A DNA stretch of 34,545 nt, from contig WQWC01000022.1 in NCBI GenBank assembly GCA_009785525.1, positions 1-34,545 of the forward strand, in the 5' to 3' direction. A model generated the notes under the pieces. The model was not told the origin of the DNA, did not search any database, and saw nothing but the letters and a program-made list of their open reading frames with translations. The translations under genes were made by a program, and so were the position numbers. Below are positions 1-9,080 of this stretch, piece after piece; the first letter of the stretch is position 1; each line of letters opens with the position of its first letter. This DNA comes from Oscillospiraceae bacterium (GTDB taxonomy: Bacteria > Bacillota > Clostridia > Oscillospirales > Oscillospiraceae).

Positions 1-28
1 CCGGCACATACTTTTTCTTTTCTGCCAA
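1..28 (-). CDS. 5' end of an unidentified gene running off the window
   Basis: A TTG codon at 28 is preceded on the minus strand by GGGAGGA with a 7-base spacer, a strong ribosome-binding site. It opens a frame reading M-A-E-K-K-K-Y-V-P before the window ends. It lies downstream of the membrane protein at 76-564 in the same direction, so it may be the next gene of that operon. Only nine codons are visible, so no function can be given. Confidence 0.4.
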
Positions 29-75
29 TTTCTTGTCCTCCCGTGATTATTTTATCTAGCTGTTGAAAATGCTTA

Positions 76-564
76 TTAACTGTGCGGTGGCAATAGTTGC
101 TTTGTTATTTTTTCAACGCACATTTCTGGGTTGTGTACAATTAATCTATACCGCCCATTTGTGGAACGAATAGATAGACCCCATCTTCGTTTCTTCAAAG
201 ACTTAATATCGTCATACCTAAGCTCAAAGTTATGCAGTCTTGGCCAGAAGTCCCAAGTCTTGAATCCATACCCCTCAATACCATTCTCATAGACATATAT
301 CTCGTTCCTGCTTATGACCTTCCCTGTTGTCCAGGCGAGGGCGATTATTAGGACGGCAGAAATCAACAGGTCTGCAAAAAACGGAAAGGCGGGTACTTCA
401 TCCCATAGCCAATAAAACTGAGTCCGTATTTGCCAGTTGTCCCAGCGGCGGTAGAAATTAAGGCCGCAAGCTATCAGAGAAAGAGCTACCGCAACCCATT
501 GTCGCTTTATCAAGGCATGATTTCTGCCGAACTCCGTAAACAGCAATTCTCTGGCGTCGCTCAT
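76..564 (-). CDS. Small two-helix membrane protein, PH-like C-terminal part
   Basis: I do not recognise a named family. The 162-residue product has a hydrophobic segment at about 22-37 and a second at about 60-78. Between them is a tryptophan-rich stretch, and after them a soluble beta-rich tail of about 80 residues. The layout (two N-terminal helices, then a tail with alternating aromatic and basic residues such as KKRRWGL) resembles bacterial PH-domain/YcxB-like membrane proteins, but that is a resemblance of plan, not a motif match. It lies 57 bases after prmC on the same strand and could be cotranscribed. No enzymatic residues are evident. The final residues LLPPHS end just before the possible gene at 28. 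Confidence 0.6.
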   Translation of the reverse strand: MSDARELLFTEFGRNHALIKRQWVAVALSLIACGLNFYRRWDNWQIRTQFYWLWDEVPAFPFFADLLISAVLIIALAWTTGKVISRNEIYVYENGIEGYGFKTWDFWPRLHNFELRYDDIKSLKKRRWGLSIRSTNGRYRLIVHNPEMCVEKITKQLLPPHS

Positions 565-621
565 AATCCACCGCCTAATATAATTTCCTGTATATCTACA
601 AAACAGCCGGGTGTTTTGTCC

Positions 622-1503
622 TTACCCCAATCTCCCAACCACAATGCGGTCAATGTCAAGCGTATCTTTCAACGTCCTCACGTCAACAAACCCATTTCCC
701 TCCATTATGCCGCGCAAAAATTCTGCCTGATTTATGCCACACTCAAAGGCAAGATATCCGCCGTCTGCGAGTCGGGATTTCCATTTCGACGCGATGGCGC
801 GGTAAAAGTCCAGTCCGTCAATACCGCCGTCTAAGGCGTGGGCGGGTTCATAATCCCGGACTGAGCTGTCTAGGCGCTCAATATCCCCTGTCGGGATATA
901 CGGCGGGTTGGATACAATCACGTCAAATCTGCCCAACAGCTCCGGCGGTTCTTTAAGCGCGTCTGCCTCAATTGCCGTAACATTGCGTGTAAGCCGGTTC
1001 TTAAGTATGTTCGCGCGGGAGAGTTTCAACGCTTCGTGGGAATTGTCCACCAGCAGCACCCGGCAATTCGGGGCATTCGCGGCGATGGCGAGGCCTATAC
1101 ACCCGCTGCCCGCGCAGAGATCTAATATCCTGCTTCGTTTGTTCTTGGCGATCGCTATCACCGCATCCGCCAAAAGCTCCGTATCCACGCGCGGTATCAG
1201 TACCGACTTGTTGACGATAATCGGCAGACCATAGAACTCCCACTCGCCGACGATGTATGCGACAGGTTCGCCGCCCAGCCGCCTAGCAACCATGTCCTCC
1301 AACACACGCAGTATCGCGCTGTCGGAAACGAAAAGGTTTTTCGATTTCACCAGCTCTTCGCGGGACTTCCCCGTCGCGCACCCGATAATCAGCCTCGCTT
1401 CAAGGTCGTGCGCCGATATGCCCCCGGTACGCAGACGCCGGCGCGTTTCTAAATAGATATCATTATATGTGTTCATATTCGGAAGCTTACCACTTATCTT
1501 CAC
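622..1503 (-). CDS. prmC: Release factor glutamine N5-methyltransferase PrmC
   Basis: Methylates the glutamine of the GGQ motif in peptide-chain release factors 1 and 2, using S-adenosylmethionine, in the cytoplasm. The 293-residue product has the N-terminal helical release-factor-binding region, then a Rossmann methyltransferase fold. Motif I reads ILDLCAGSGCIGLAIA and the diagnostic NPPY substrate motif is in VSNPPYIPTGD, which separates PrmC from other methyltransferases. The annotated start is a GTG overlapping the end of the DUF1385 gene by 17 bases and preceded by GAGGGCGAGG. A downstream ATG at 1476 is the alternative and gives the more usual N-terminus MNTYNDIY. The DUF1385-prmC order is common in Clostridia, where prfA often follows; here a small membrane protein follows instead. 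Confidence 0.95.
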   Translation of the reverse strand: MKISGKLPNMNTYNDIYLETRRRLRTGGISAHDLEARLIIGCATGKSREELVKSKNLFVSDSAILRVLEDMVARRLGGEPVAYIVGEWEFYGLPIIVNKSVLIPRVDTELLADAVIAIAKNKRSRILDLCAGSGCIGLAIAANAPNCRVLLVDNSHEALKLSRANILKNRLTRNVTAIEADALKEPPELLGRFDVIVSNPPYIPTGDIERLDSSVRDYEPAHALDGGIDGLDFYRAIASKWKSRLADGGYLAFECGINQAEFLRGIMEGNGFVDVRTLKDTLDIDRIVVGRLG

Positions 1504-2437
1504 CCTCGCCCTCTGGTATTACAAGCTTTAACGCTTCAATCGCCACTTCGATCATCTCATCATCCGGTTCTTGAGTCGTGAGGCGCTGCAACGCCTTGCC
1601 CGGCGCGGAGATGATTCTTGTCAGAAGATTGTCACGTCTTCCTGCCAGTTTTATTATCTCATAACTCACCGCGACAACGACCGGCAGCAACAAAAGCCTC
1701 AGCACAATGCGTATCAGCAGATTTTCCCAGCTTGTAAATGAAAACACCAATATGCTCACCAGCATAACTATAAATAAAAAGCTTGTCCCGCACCGCGGAT
1801 GCAGCGTACTCTGCGCACGGACATTTTCCACCGTCAGCGGCAGTCCCTTTTCATAGCAGTATATCGCCTTATGCTCCGCACCATGATACGCCCAGACGCG
1901 CTTCATTTCTTTCAGCCTTGTGGCAAGCCACATGTATATCAAAAATATGATAATACGCAGCGCGCCCTCAATCAGGTTCATAAGTATCGTGGACTCAATA
2001 AAACGTGAGACAAACCCCGCCAAAAATGTCGGCAATAGCATGAAAAGCCCGACCGAAAGCGCCACTCCGACAATGACGGCAAAAGTCACCAGCACTTTTT
2101 CAAGCGCGGCACTGCCGAAACGTTTTTCAACCCAGCTTTCGAACCTTGACGGTTTTTCGTCTTCGCCCAACTCATCGTCCGGCATGTGCTCTGCCGAAAA
2201 CATCAACGCGCGCACCCCGATAGCCATTGTGCTTATGAAATTGACCGCCCCACGTATGAACACAAAGCCGACTATCGGATACTTATCCTTTAGCAGTTTG
2301 TTATCCTCGACCTTTGTAACAAGCGCATCTTTTGTCCGGACCACTATGGCCTGCTTTTTCGGCCCCCGCATCATAATGCCTTCAATCAGCGCCTGTCCAC
2401 CGATTGAAGTGCGGAATTGCTTTTTATTTTCAGCCAT
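1487..2437 (-). CDS. DUF1385 (YqhQ-like) membrane protein
   Basis: The N-terminal motif IGGQALIEGIMMRGP is the hallmark of the DUF1385/YqhQ family, whose biochemical role is not established; some members are annotated as putative metal-dependent enzymes. The 316-residue length is typical. Visible hydrophobic segments lie around 114-145, 155-172, 218-235 and 243-262. A conserved block with AYHGAEHKAIYCYE and HPRCGTSF carries His, Glu and Cys residues that could bind metal. The gene starts 4 bases after the histidine kinase stop and overlaps prmC, so it sits in the middle of a translationally coupled operon. Confidence 0.88.
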   Translation of the reverse strand: MAENKKQFRTSIGGQALIEGIMMRGPKKQAIVVRTKDALVTKVEDNKLLKDKYPIVGFVFIRGAVNFISTMAIGVRALMFSAEHMPDDELGEDEKPSRFESWVEKRFGSAALEKVLVTFAVIVGVALSVGLFMLLPTFLAGFVSRFIESTILMNLIEGALRIIIFLIYMWLATRLKEMKRVWAYHGAEHKAIYCYEKGLPLTVENVRAQSTLHPRCGTSFLFIVMLVSILVFSFTSWENLLIRIVLRLLLLPVVVAVSYEIIKLAGRRDNLLTRIISAPGKALQRLTTQEPDDEMIEVAIEALKLVIPEGEGEDKW

Positions 2438-2441
2438 TTTT

Positions 2442-3890
2442 TTACCTCTCTATTTCGCCTGTCGCACTGCTTTGCGGCAGATATATTGTCACTAAGAATC
2501 CGCCGCCTTCGGCATTTTCAAGTTCCAGACTCCCGCCATGGTATTTTATTATCTCGTCGCACACCGCAAGCCCTATTCCACTGCCGCGGCCTTTCGAGTT
2601 GCTGCCTTTGTAGAACTTCATCTTGACATTTTCAATCTCATCTTCCGGCACGCCGGGGCCGAAGTCGCGTATATTTATCCTTACATACTCCCCCGCCATT
2701 TCTATCGAAACCTCAATCTGCTTCCCCTCATTCCCGTATTTAGCGGCATTGTCGAACAGATTCAGAAACACTTGCTTTAGTCTGTTCGGGTCACCCGGTA
2801 TCATCGGGGGTTCATCCAGAAGACACTCATAGCTGAACCCAAGCTCATCCTGATGCAAAAGCTCCCTATACGTGAAAATGGCGTCTTCAAGCTCCGCGGC
2901 GATATCTATCATTTCGATATTCAGCGTAAACCGTCCGTCCTCCATCCTTGTGAATTCTAGGAGTTCTTCTACCATCTTGGTAAGACGCCTGGCTTCTTTC
3001 AATATTATGGCGATTCCGCTTCTCGTCTCGTTTTCCAGCTGGTCGTTGTACATCAGCGTTTCTCCCCAGCCGGTTATCGCCGTCAGCGGAGTTCGGAGTT
3101 CGTGTGATATTGATGACAAGAATTCTGCCTGTATCTTTTCCGTCTGCGCAATTTTAAGCGACATTTCATTTATCGACTCAACCATCTCACCAACTTCATC
3201 TTTGTAGCTGTTGCTTATCTGAACACCGTAGCTACCCTCGGCAATGCGTTTTGACATTTTTGTTATCTCACTGACGGGAGCGATTACCGAACGGAGGAAA
3301 ACCACGTTCTGGAAGATGACAAACACCATAACAAGTGCCCCAACACCGATTATGGCAACGATATTCAATAACACCTGCCTGTCAACTTGCCGCAAACTTG
3401 TTACAAAGCGCATGACGCCTATCACATGTCCCCCGGAAAGCAGAATCGGCGCGGAGGCCGCCATGATGCGCTCCCCCGTCGCCTGATTACGCCCGACCCA
3501 GGTTGATATCTGCCGCGACTCAATGGCAGACCATATATCCGGCGTATTCGGCGAAGTGTCCGCCGCCATGGCAAACGTGGAAATCATTATACTTCCGTCC
3601 GGATTTAAAAACTGAAGCTCAAGCCTGTCTCGTTCCTGAAACGTCTCGGCAAATCGGAACGCGCTGTTATAATAGTCTGCGTACGACCGGACGCCGTGCG
3701 TAGCGAAGAAATCCGTCGCCGTGCGCGCTTTTGACTCAAGCCCCGTCCTGACGGTGGAATGGTAGTAATTATATATAATAACGGAGAATAGGCAAATCAC
3801 GACAACAAGCGCGGCCAACACCAAAAGCACCGTGCCTTTCAGCCATCGATGCCGCAGTCCCCTTGTAAAATACGTGAATGTGCCCTTCAA
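2442..3890 (-). CDS. Membrane sensor histidine kinase
   Basis: Kinase of a two-component system, presumably partnered with the response regulator at 4802-5488. The 482 residues show transmembrane helix 1 at about 19-40, an extracytoplasmic sensor of about 130 residues, helix 2 at about 174-196, a HAMP linker to about 250, and the dimerisation/phosphoacceptor domain with His263 in SSISHELRTPLT. The ATPase domain has the N-box around Asn381 (NLFDNAAKYG), G1 box DFGPGVP at 409-415, and G2 box GRGSGIGLAV. All catalytic boxes look intact. The start codon overlaps the stop of the epimerase-like gene (ATGA, 4 bases), implying translational coupling. The ligand is unknown; the sensor region has no recognisable PAS or Cache signature by eye. 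Confidence 0.95.
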   Translation of the reverse strand: MKGTFTYFTRGLRHRWLKGTVLLVLAALVVVICLFSVIIYNYYHSTVRTGLESKARTATDFFATHGVRSYADYYNSAFRFAETFQERDRLELQFLNPDGSIMISTFAMAADTSPNTPDIWSAIESRQISTWVGRNQATGERIMAASAPILLSGGHVIGVMRFVTSLRQVDRQVLLNIVAIIGVGALVMVFVIFQNVVFLRSVIAPVSEITKMSKRIAEGSYGVQISNSYKDEVGEMVESINEMSLKIAQTEKIQAEFLSSISHELRTPLTAITGWGETLMYNDQLENETRSGIAIILKEARRLTKMVEELLEFTRMEDGRFTLNIEMIDIAAELEDAIFTYRELLHQDELGFSYECLLDEPPMIPGDPNRLKQVFLNLFDNAAKYGNEGKQIEVSIEMAGEYVRINIRDFGPGVPEDEIENVKMKFYKGSNSKGRGSGIGLAVCDEIIKYHGGSLELENAEGGGFLVTIYLPQSSATGEIER

Positions 3891-4759
3891 GTTCTCTCTC
3901 CCATTGATTTTTTAATTATTTCCTGGCACATAATGCCAACTTTCAAAGCGATATCCTCATCGGAACTAATCATAGTCAGATAAAAATTACCGTCTTCACT
4001 CACCCGCAGCAATTCAGAATTATCGCAGCTCAACGCATTACAGTAGCTCTCAGTGGTTAACCGCTCGGGTCTGAGAGAAATGCTTTTGCCGCACTGCATT
4101 TGCAAAAGATTTACGCACTCGCCTATTGAAATGCGGTCACGGCTTATCAGATGCAAAACTCCCGATTTGCCGATTTCTATACAACTCATAACAGCTTGCG
4201 CCACATTGGGTGCTGTGTTTAAATTCATATAGAGATTTGAATATATGGGCTGTCCGCTTTCCGCCTGCTGAATCAGCGATTTCGCGTAATCAGTGGAAAA
4301 TATTTTAGGCAGCCGGATGGTTAAGCATTTCCCGCCCAGGGCGTTTACCAGTAATTCTTCACAAGACTTTTTGAATTTGCCGTATGCGCTGATGGGATAT
4401 GGTACACTGTCCTCCGAATGCTCACCTCGGACATCCCCGTCAAAAACATTTGCCGTAGACATAAAAATCATCCGTCCCGAAGTATCTTTTAAATATGCCG
4501 CAACCCGCCTGTGCGCGTCCATTTGCAACTCAAAGTCCCCGGTCAACGATGAAATAACCATATCCGGCCGAATAGATCCAAGGATTTCGTCAAGCTCGGC
4601 AGCATCTGAAATATCATATCCGCGCCAATATTCCTCACGTATATTATCCGGCTTATTCCTATTGAATGTGCCATAAACCGCATATTCCTTTGCGCCGGAA
4701 AGCACCTGATATAAGGCGCTTCCTATCGTGCCGCTTGCCCCCAAAACAAGGATTTTCAT
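3887..4759 (-). CDS. NAD(P)-dependent epimerase/RmlD-like reductase
   Basis: Extended short-chain dehydrogenase, cytoplasmic, of the kind that acts on nucleotide sugars (dTDP-4-dehydrorhamnose reductase or NAD-dependent epimerase superfamily). The N-terminus MKILVLGASGTIGSALYQVL gives the GxxGxxG dinucleotide-binding motif directly after the first strand. A serine-containing FMSTANVFDG segment and the YGKFK sequence (YxxxK) supply the catalytic Ser/Tyr/Lys set. I chose the ATG at 4759 because it places the Rossmann motif at the usual position; an upstream in-frame ATG at 4780 adds seven residues, and neither has a strong ribosome-binding site. It lies between a response regulator and its presumed kinase, which is unusual. 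The actual substrate is unknown. Confidence 0.82.
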   Translation of the reverse strand: MKILVLGASGTIGSALYQVLSGAKEYAVYGTFNRNKPDNIREEYWRGYDISDAAELDEILGSIRPDMVISSLTGDFELQMDAHRRVAAYLKDTSGRMIFMSTANVFDGDVRGEHSEDSVPYPISAYGKFKKSCEELLVNALGGKCLTIRLPKIFSTDYAKSLIQQAESGQPIYSNLYMNLNTAPNVAQAVMSCIEIGKSGVLHLISRDRISIGECVNLLQMQCGKSISLRPERLTTESYCNALSCDNSELLRVSEDGNFYLTMISSDEDIALKVGIMCQEIIKKSMGERT

Positions 4760-4801
4760 CTTTAATTCTTCACTTTTCATTAAACAATCGCAATTGCCGC
4801 C

Positions 4802-5488
4802 TCACAGTCCCCATTTGTAGCCATACCCCCAGACTGTCGTGATATACGTAGGATTTGTCGGGTCGTCTTCTACCTTAATTCTCAGTCGCCTGATATTGAC
4901 GTCAGCTATTTTCAGCTCCCCGAAATAGTCGCGCCCCCAGACTGTGTTGAGTATATCTTCACGCGAAAGCGCCTTGCCCGGATTGTCCATAAACATCTTC
5001 ATAATCGAATATTCCACCTGAGTGAGTTTTATACGCTCGCCGTTTTTCTCAAGTGTCCTGTTCCTCGTGTTCAACCTGAACGGCCCCTGCACTATCTCGC
5101 CCGATTCAGCCGCGCCGAGCGCGCCGGTTCGCCTGAATAGCGCATCAATCCTCGCCGTCAGCTCCGCTGGGGAGAATGGTTTTGTTACATAATCGTCAGC
5201 GCCGGTCATAAGACCCGTTACCTTGTCCATCTCCTGCGTCCGCGCCGTCAGCATGATGATACCGATATGCGGGTCAGCCGCGCGGATTTTACGGCAAACC
5301 TCAAACCCGTCCGTATCCGGCAACATGATGTCCAGTATCGCGACTTTGATATCCGGGTGTATCCGCAACTGCTCAAACGCCTCAGCGCCGGTTCCCGCCT
5401 CTATAACCTCGTAGCCCGCGCGGTTTAAATTGATAACCACAAAGCTGCGTATACTTGTCTCATCCTCAAGCACAAGAATTTTTTTCAT
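4802..5488 (-). CDS. OmpR/PhoB-family response regulator
   Basis: DNA-binding output of the two-component system whose kinase is two genes downstream. The 228-residue product has an N-terminal receiver domain with acidic residues in VLEDE, phosphoacceptor Asp53 in AILDIMLP, and the conserved Lys in VTKPFSP. The C-terminal winged-helix domain (about 130-226) includes LTQVEYSIMKMFMDNPGKALSREDIL, the RRLRIKVEDDP recognition-helix region and the terminal wing around TVWGYGYKW. It is the first gene of the apparent six-gene minus-strand operon. All phosphorelay residues are present. Confidence 0.95.
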   Translation of the reverse strand: MKKILVLEDETSIRSFVVINLNRAGYEVIEAGTGAEAFEQLRIHPDIKVAILDIMLPDTDGFEVCRKIRAADPHIGIIMLTARTQEMDKVTGLMTGADDYVTKPFSPAELTARIDALFRRTGALGAAESGEIVQGPFRLNTRNRTLEKNGERIKLTQVEYSIMKMFMDNPGKALSREDILNTVWGRDYFGELKIADVNIRRLRIKVEDDPTNPTYITTVWGYGYKWGL

Positions 5489-5526
5489 CTTACAATCCCC
5501 TTATATTAGACCTTTACAAAAAACCG

Positions 5527-5640
5527 CGTAGGGGCGCGCATTGCGCGTCCGATTAGAGTTGTTTTTTTGCGGACAGCCTATGGGCTCCTCCGGCGAATCA
5601 CAGATTCGCCGTGGCGAGAATGACCGCCCCTACATGCTTA
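5527..5640. repeat. Intergenic palindromic repeat pair (GTAGGGGCG family)
   Basis: Two copies in opposite orientation bracket the gap between the response regulator and the lipoprotein gene: GTAGGGGCGCGCATTGCGCG from 5528 and CGCCCCTAC at 5625-5633. Between them is a perfect 9-bp hairpin, CGGCGAATC/GATTCGCCG, at 5591-5599 and 5603-5611. The same core recurs at 9581-9589 and 28649-28675. It looks like a REP/MITE-type dispersed element rather than a gene. Confidence 0.6.
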
Positions 5641-5665
5641 GATAAACGTATACCTTTGCACAGCG

Positions 5666-6994
5666 CTACCACAGCCAGTCTGCATATACCAGCCTGAAAT
5701 TTGCTCTTATCAAATCTTCGTCAAACGTCAATCCGAAACTGTTCGGCGGCGCGATCAACTCAAGCGCGTAGATAGACGCGCCTTCCGTCCTCATAGCCGT
5801 TCTTCCCGGCAGATTTGCCCGCTGTCTGCCTCTGTCGCCTGTGAGTCTGTGTATTCTTAAAAAATCTTCAAAAGACCCGCCATCTCCTGCGATGTAGGAG
5901 AAAATTACAGTCCGCTCACCCTGCACTGCACCTTCCCTGCGTACGGAGACTCTGTCGCGCCAATCGAAAGGCAGTATCAGATACCATTCATCGAAAATGT
6001 TATGAAACGTCGTCAGCACAAGGCGGCTGTGGCCGCTGCTGTCGAACCCGTACCAGTCAATCGCATAATACTCCGTCTCCGACTGCGCCGCAAGCAGCCT
6101 CGGAACCGGCACTGCTATTCCGCCGTCCCTTACAATATCCGCACTGTTCATTCTGTCTCTGACAGTAAATGTACTTATACCCTCCGGCATTCTCATTGAT
6201 ATATTTACAAAAATCCCGTCCTGTAAAATGCAGATATCTGTTACGATACTGCCGTCGTTGAATCTGCCTTCACTCTCTATAAATACGGCGGACACACCAT
6301 CTGTCAGCATGCCTGTTTGGACTCTTGTGATCGCGTCAATCCCTTTTGACAAACGCGCCTCAAAACTTAATATCTCTTGGTCCGGCATCAATGTAAATAC
6401 CTCAGCAATAGCGACTGTGTCCGGCGTGGGCAGACGGATCGCGACAACATCAGAGTTGCCGTTTCCTGTTAAATCATGTACAGCAATCTCCGCGTACTCC
6501 ACACGAGCCAGCCTGACATGCTGAAAATCTCTGATTGAGAATATCTCCATATGTTGCAGCGCCGCGCCCATTTGCCAGCCAATGACAAGTTCCATTATCC
6601 CGTCACCGTCCATATCAACATATCTGATGCTCTCAATTGCCGTGCCGACACCTTCGATAATATCGGCAATTACATAGTCTCCGTCAACCATTTGGAAAAT
6701 ATATATCTTCTGCGTACCCTCTTCCGGGAGTGAGAAAAACGCGATCACCTCGTCAACCCCGTTACCGTTGAGGTCTTTCATCTGAACCGCCTGCCTGTTA
6801 GGCCCCCCGGTCGGTGGTGAAAATTCGGCACCGGTATCAAGCACTGCGCTAATGTGCCTTTGCAGCATTAAATCTTGTTCAGTAAGACGCGGCAGACTAT
6901 AAAGCTCTTCCGCCGTGATTCGCAGACAGCCGAATAGAACCACGGCTATGGAGGCTATACTCAAAGCTGTTAAAACTTTTTTGATCGTCTTCAA
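5666..6994 (-). CDS. Lipoprotein with repeat-like (FG-GAP/VCBS-type) segments
   Basis: Probably a lipid-anchored extracytoplasmic protein of unknown role. I place the start at the TTG at 6994: it follows GGAGAGGGGG by a good spacer and begins L-K-T-I-K-K, then a hydrophobic stretch ending in the lipobox-like VLFGC, a textbook lipoprotein signal. A GTG at 7036 in frame would add 14 non-hydrophobic residues. The mature part contains Asp/Gly-rich segments such as DLNGNGVDEVIAFF, DMDGDGIMELVIGW and DLTGNGNSDVVAI, typical of calcium-binding FG-GAP/VCBS beta-propeller blades. Family members are often surface or cell-envelope proteins; no partner is evident here. Confidence 0.8.
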   Translation of the reverse strand: MKTIKKVLTALSIASIAVVLFGCLRITAEELYSLPRLTEQDLMLQRHISAVLDTGAEFSPPTGGPNRQAVQMKDLNGNGVDEVIAFFSLPEEGTQKIYIFQMVDGDYVIADIIEGVGTAIESIRYVDMDGDGIMELVIGWQMGAALQHMEIFSIRDFQHVRLARVEYAEIAVHDLTGNGNSDVVAIRLPTPDTVAIAEVFTLMPDQEILSFEARLSKGIDAITRVQTGMLTDGVSAVFIESEGRFNDGSIVTDICILQDGIFVNISMRMPEGISTFTVRDRMNSADIVRDGGIAVPVPRLLAAQSETEYYAIDWYGFDSSGHSRLVLTTFHNIFDEWYLILPFDWRDRVSVRREGAVQGERTVIFSYIAGDGGSFEDFLRIHRLTGDRGRQRANLPGRTAMRTEGASIYALELIAPPNSFGLTFDEDLIRANFRLVYADWLW

Positions 6995-7046
6995 AATCTG
7001 TCGCCCCCTCTCCGGACATTGTCTCTCAAAAGACACTCGTTTTATT

Positions 7047-7102
7047 ATTATATCACAAATCTTTGATTTCCGCTAGTATTATCTCAATTTTTCACTTATA
7101 AT
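7047..7102. promoter_or_regulatory. Divergent -10 elements between lipoprotein and PPTase genes
   Basis: TATAAT occurs on the plus strand at 7097-7102 ahead of the phosphopantetheinyl transferase gene, and on the minus strand at 7052-7047 ahead of the lipoprotein gene. Neither has a good -35 hexamer at 17 bases, so they are weak candidates, but their placement in the divergent gap fits. Confidence 0.35.
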
Positions 7103-7140
7103 GACCAAAAACAGATTAAAAAACAGAGGGTATGGTTTTT

Positions 7141-7680
7141 ATGAAACTTTATTGCGCACCTATCAGCGGCGAAGGCAGGCGGGAGGCGGTTTATTCACTG
7201 CTTGAATACGCTTATCTGACTGAATACGGCGATTCTCTGCCTGAAATAAAAAAGACCCCTAACGGGAAGCCTTACTTCCCAGCCAGGGCCGACATACATT
7301 TTTCACTCAGCCACACAAAAACCCATGTGCTCTGCGCGATTTCCGCCACGCCTGTCGGGGTTGACATTGAGTCCCCCCGCACGATAAGCCCGCGGGCTGT
7401 CAAGTTCTTCGCCTCGGCTAAAGAACTCTCTATGTTCGACCCGCTTGACCTTTGGGTACTGAAAGAGAGTTATATTAAACTCATTGGCGACAGATTAATA
7501 TCCGTAACAAAACTGCGGTTTTCACGCGTGGGAGACACGATAGTAACCCCGGGTGAAGCGGTTTCGGCAAAGCTCTATCAGATAGACGGCTGCCGCGCCG
7601 CCGTTTGCGCGTTAGACACGGATTTGTCTGGTTCTGTCGAACTCGTCAACGGTTCTTGTGATTTATTCCGGCTTGCGTAA
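7141..7680 (+). CDS. 4'-phosphopantetheinyl transferase, Sfp type
   Basis: Transfers the phosphopantetheine arm of coenzyme A to a carrier-protein serine, activating acyl or peptidyl carrier proteins. The 179-residue product shows the superfamily signatures: an upstream HFSLSHT segment, the magnesium-binding GVDIES, and the catalytic WVLKESYIKLIG block (WxxKExxxK). The length is at the short end for Sfp-type enzymes. I chose the ATG at 7141 because CAGAGGG lies about 10 bases upstream; the ATG at 7132 abuts that site. No polyketide or peptide synthetase is in view, so it may serve fatty-acid synthesis or a distant cluster. Its last 18 bases overlap the 3' end of radA on the other strand. Confidence 0.88.
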   Translation: MKLYCAPISGEGRREAVYSLLEYAYLTEYGDSLPEIKKTPNGKPYFPARADIHFSLSHTKTHVLCAISATPVGVDIESPRTISPRAVKFFASAKELSMFDPLDLWVLKESYIKLIGDRLISVTKLRFSRVGDTIVTPGEAVSAKLYQIDGCRAAVCALDTDLSGSVELVNGSCDLFRLA

Positions 7681-9036
7681 GGTCGCCTCAATTGCCTCCG
7701 TGATTGTCTTAACCTCAATCAGCTTCAATCCCTGCGGCACGTCCAGTCTGTTTTTGATTCCGCGCGGCAACACACAGGCTGTGAAGCCCATCCGCGCGAT
7801 TTCAGACAGACGCGGATTAATCTGTGACACTTGACGCAGTTCTCCGGTCAGGCCGACTTCCCCCACCGCCACAATCTCTGAGTTCACCGGCGTATCCATG
7901 TAAGCCGCCGCCAGCGCCAGTATTGTAGCTAAGTCCGCGCCGGGGTCGTCTATACTCAAACCGCCTATCACGTTGATATACGCGTCGCAGCCGGAAACAC
8001 GCAATCCGCCGCGCTGCTGAAGCACAGCCAGCAGCATCTGGCTGCGGTTAAACTCAATGCCGTTTGAATTCCGGCGCGGCATGTTGGCGGCAGATGGCGT
8101 TACAAGCGCTTGAATCTCCGCCAGAATCGGCCGCGTGCCCTCTATAACGCACGTTACGCATGTGCCCGGAGTGTTCTCCGGCCTGCCGGCGAGCAGCATT
8201 TCCGACGGATTCAAAACCTCCGAAAGTCCCGTCCCAAGCATTTCAAATACACCGATTTCGTTCGTGGAGCCGTAGCGGTTTTTCGCGGCCCGTAGTATCC
8301 TGTAATTCATCGACTGTTCACCCTCAAAATACAGCACGCAGTCCACCATATGTTCCAACACTTTCGGCCCGGCGATGGCGCCCTCTTTATTCACATGCCC
8401 CACCAAGAATACCGTCACCCCGTGTCCCTTGGACAGTTGCAGCAGCGACATCGTGCAATCTTTCACCTGCGTCACGCTGCCGGGGGCAGAGCTGATGTCG
8501 GGATTATACAGCGTTTGAATCGAGTCCACAATCAGCACGTCCGGCTTTAAGTCCTCAAAAGCGTCTAAGACTTCCGATATATCCGTCTCCGCGAGGACGT
8601 ATGTACTCTTGCCGGTCACGCCAAGCCGTTCCGCGCGCATTTTTATCTGGCTTTCGGATTCCTCCCCGGAGACGTAAAGCACGGTCTGATTACCGTCCAG
8701 CTTCCCGCACAATTGCAACAGCAGCGTAGATTTGCCGATACCCGGCAATCCACCGACCAAGACCAGCGAACCTGTCACAGCCCCGCCGCCAAGCACTCTG
8801 TCGAATTCCTTATACCCCGTTCCAAAGCGCATTTCAGCAGTTATATTCAGCTCATCCAGCCTGCCGGGGCTTTTTTTATTTTTACGCGCGACGGTCTGCG
8901 TCTTCGTGGCCTTCTGCTGATACGACGCGGGCTGTTCCACGACAGTGTTCCAGCTGCTACAAGCCGGACATTGCCCCAGCCATTTCGGTGTCTCGTTTCC
9001 GCAATCTGTGCAGAAGAATACTGTTTTTGCTTTCAT
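7663..9036 (-). CDS. radA: DNA repair protein RadA
   Basis: RecA-like ATPase that promotes branch migration of recombination intermediates and helps repair stalled forks. The 457-residue length is normal. The N-terminal C4 zinc finger has Cys9, Cys12, Cys23 and Cys26 (CTDCG...CPAC). Walker A is GGLPGIGKST around residue 96-104, and the family-specific KNRYGS motif is present (AAKNRYGSTNEIGVFEM). A C-terminal Lon-protease-like domain carries PSAANMPRRNSNG and the GLTGELR segment. All motifs appear intact. The gene is convergent with the PPTase gene and overlaps its end. Confidence 0.97.
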   Translation of the reverse strand: MKAKTVFFCTDCGNETPKWLGQCPACSSWNTVVEQPASYQQKATKTQTVARKNKKSPGRLDELNITAEMRFGTGYKEFDRVLGGGAVTGSLVLVGGLPGIGKSTLLLQLCGKLDGNQTVLYVSGEESESQIKMRAERLGVTGKSTYVLAETDISEVLDAFEDLKPDVLIVDSIQTLYNPDISSAPGSVTQVKDCTMSLLQLSKGHGVTVFLVGHVNKEGAIAGPKVLEHMVDCVLYFEGEQSMNYRILRAAKNRYGSTNEIGVFEMLGTGLSEVLNPSEMLLAGRPENTPGTCVTCVIEGTRPILAEIQALVTPSAANMPRRNSNGIEFNRSQMLLAVLQQRGGLRVSGCDAYINVIGGLSIDDPGADLATILALAAAYMDTPVNSEIVAVGEVGLTGELRQVSQINPRLSEIARMGFTACVLPRGIKNRLDVPQGLKLIEVKTITEAIEATLRKPE

Positions 9037-9080
9037 ATGTATCTTCTCTTTCCCTGTTTTTATATGTCTGTAGAAAATGC

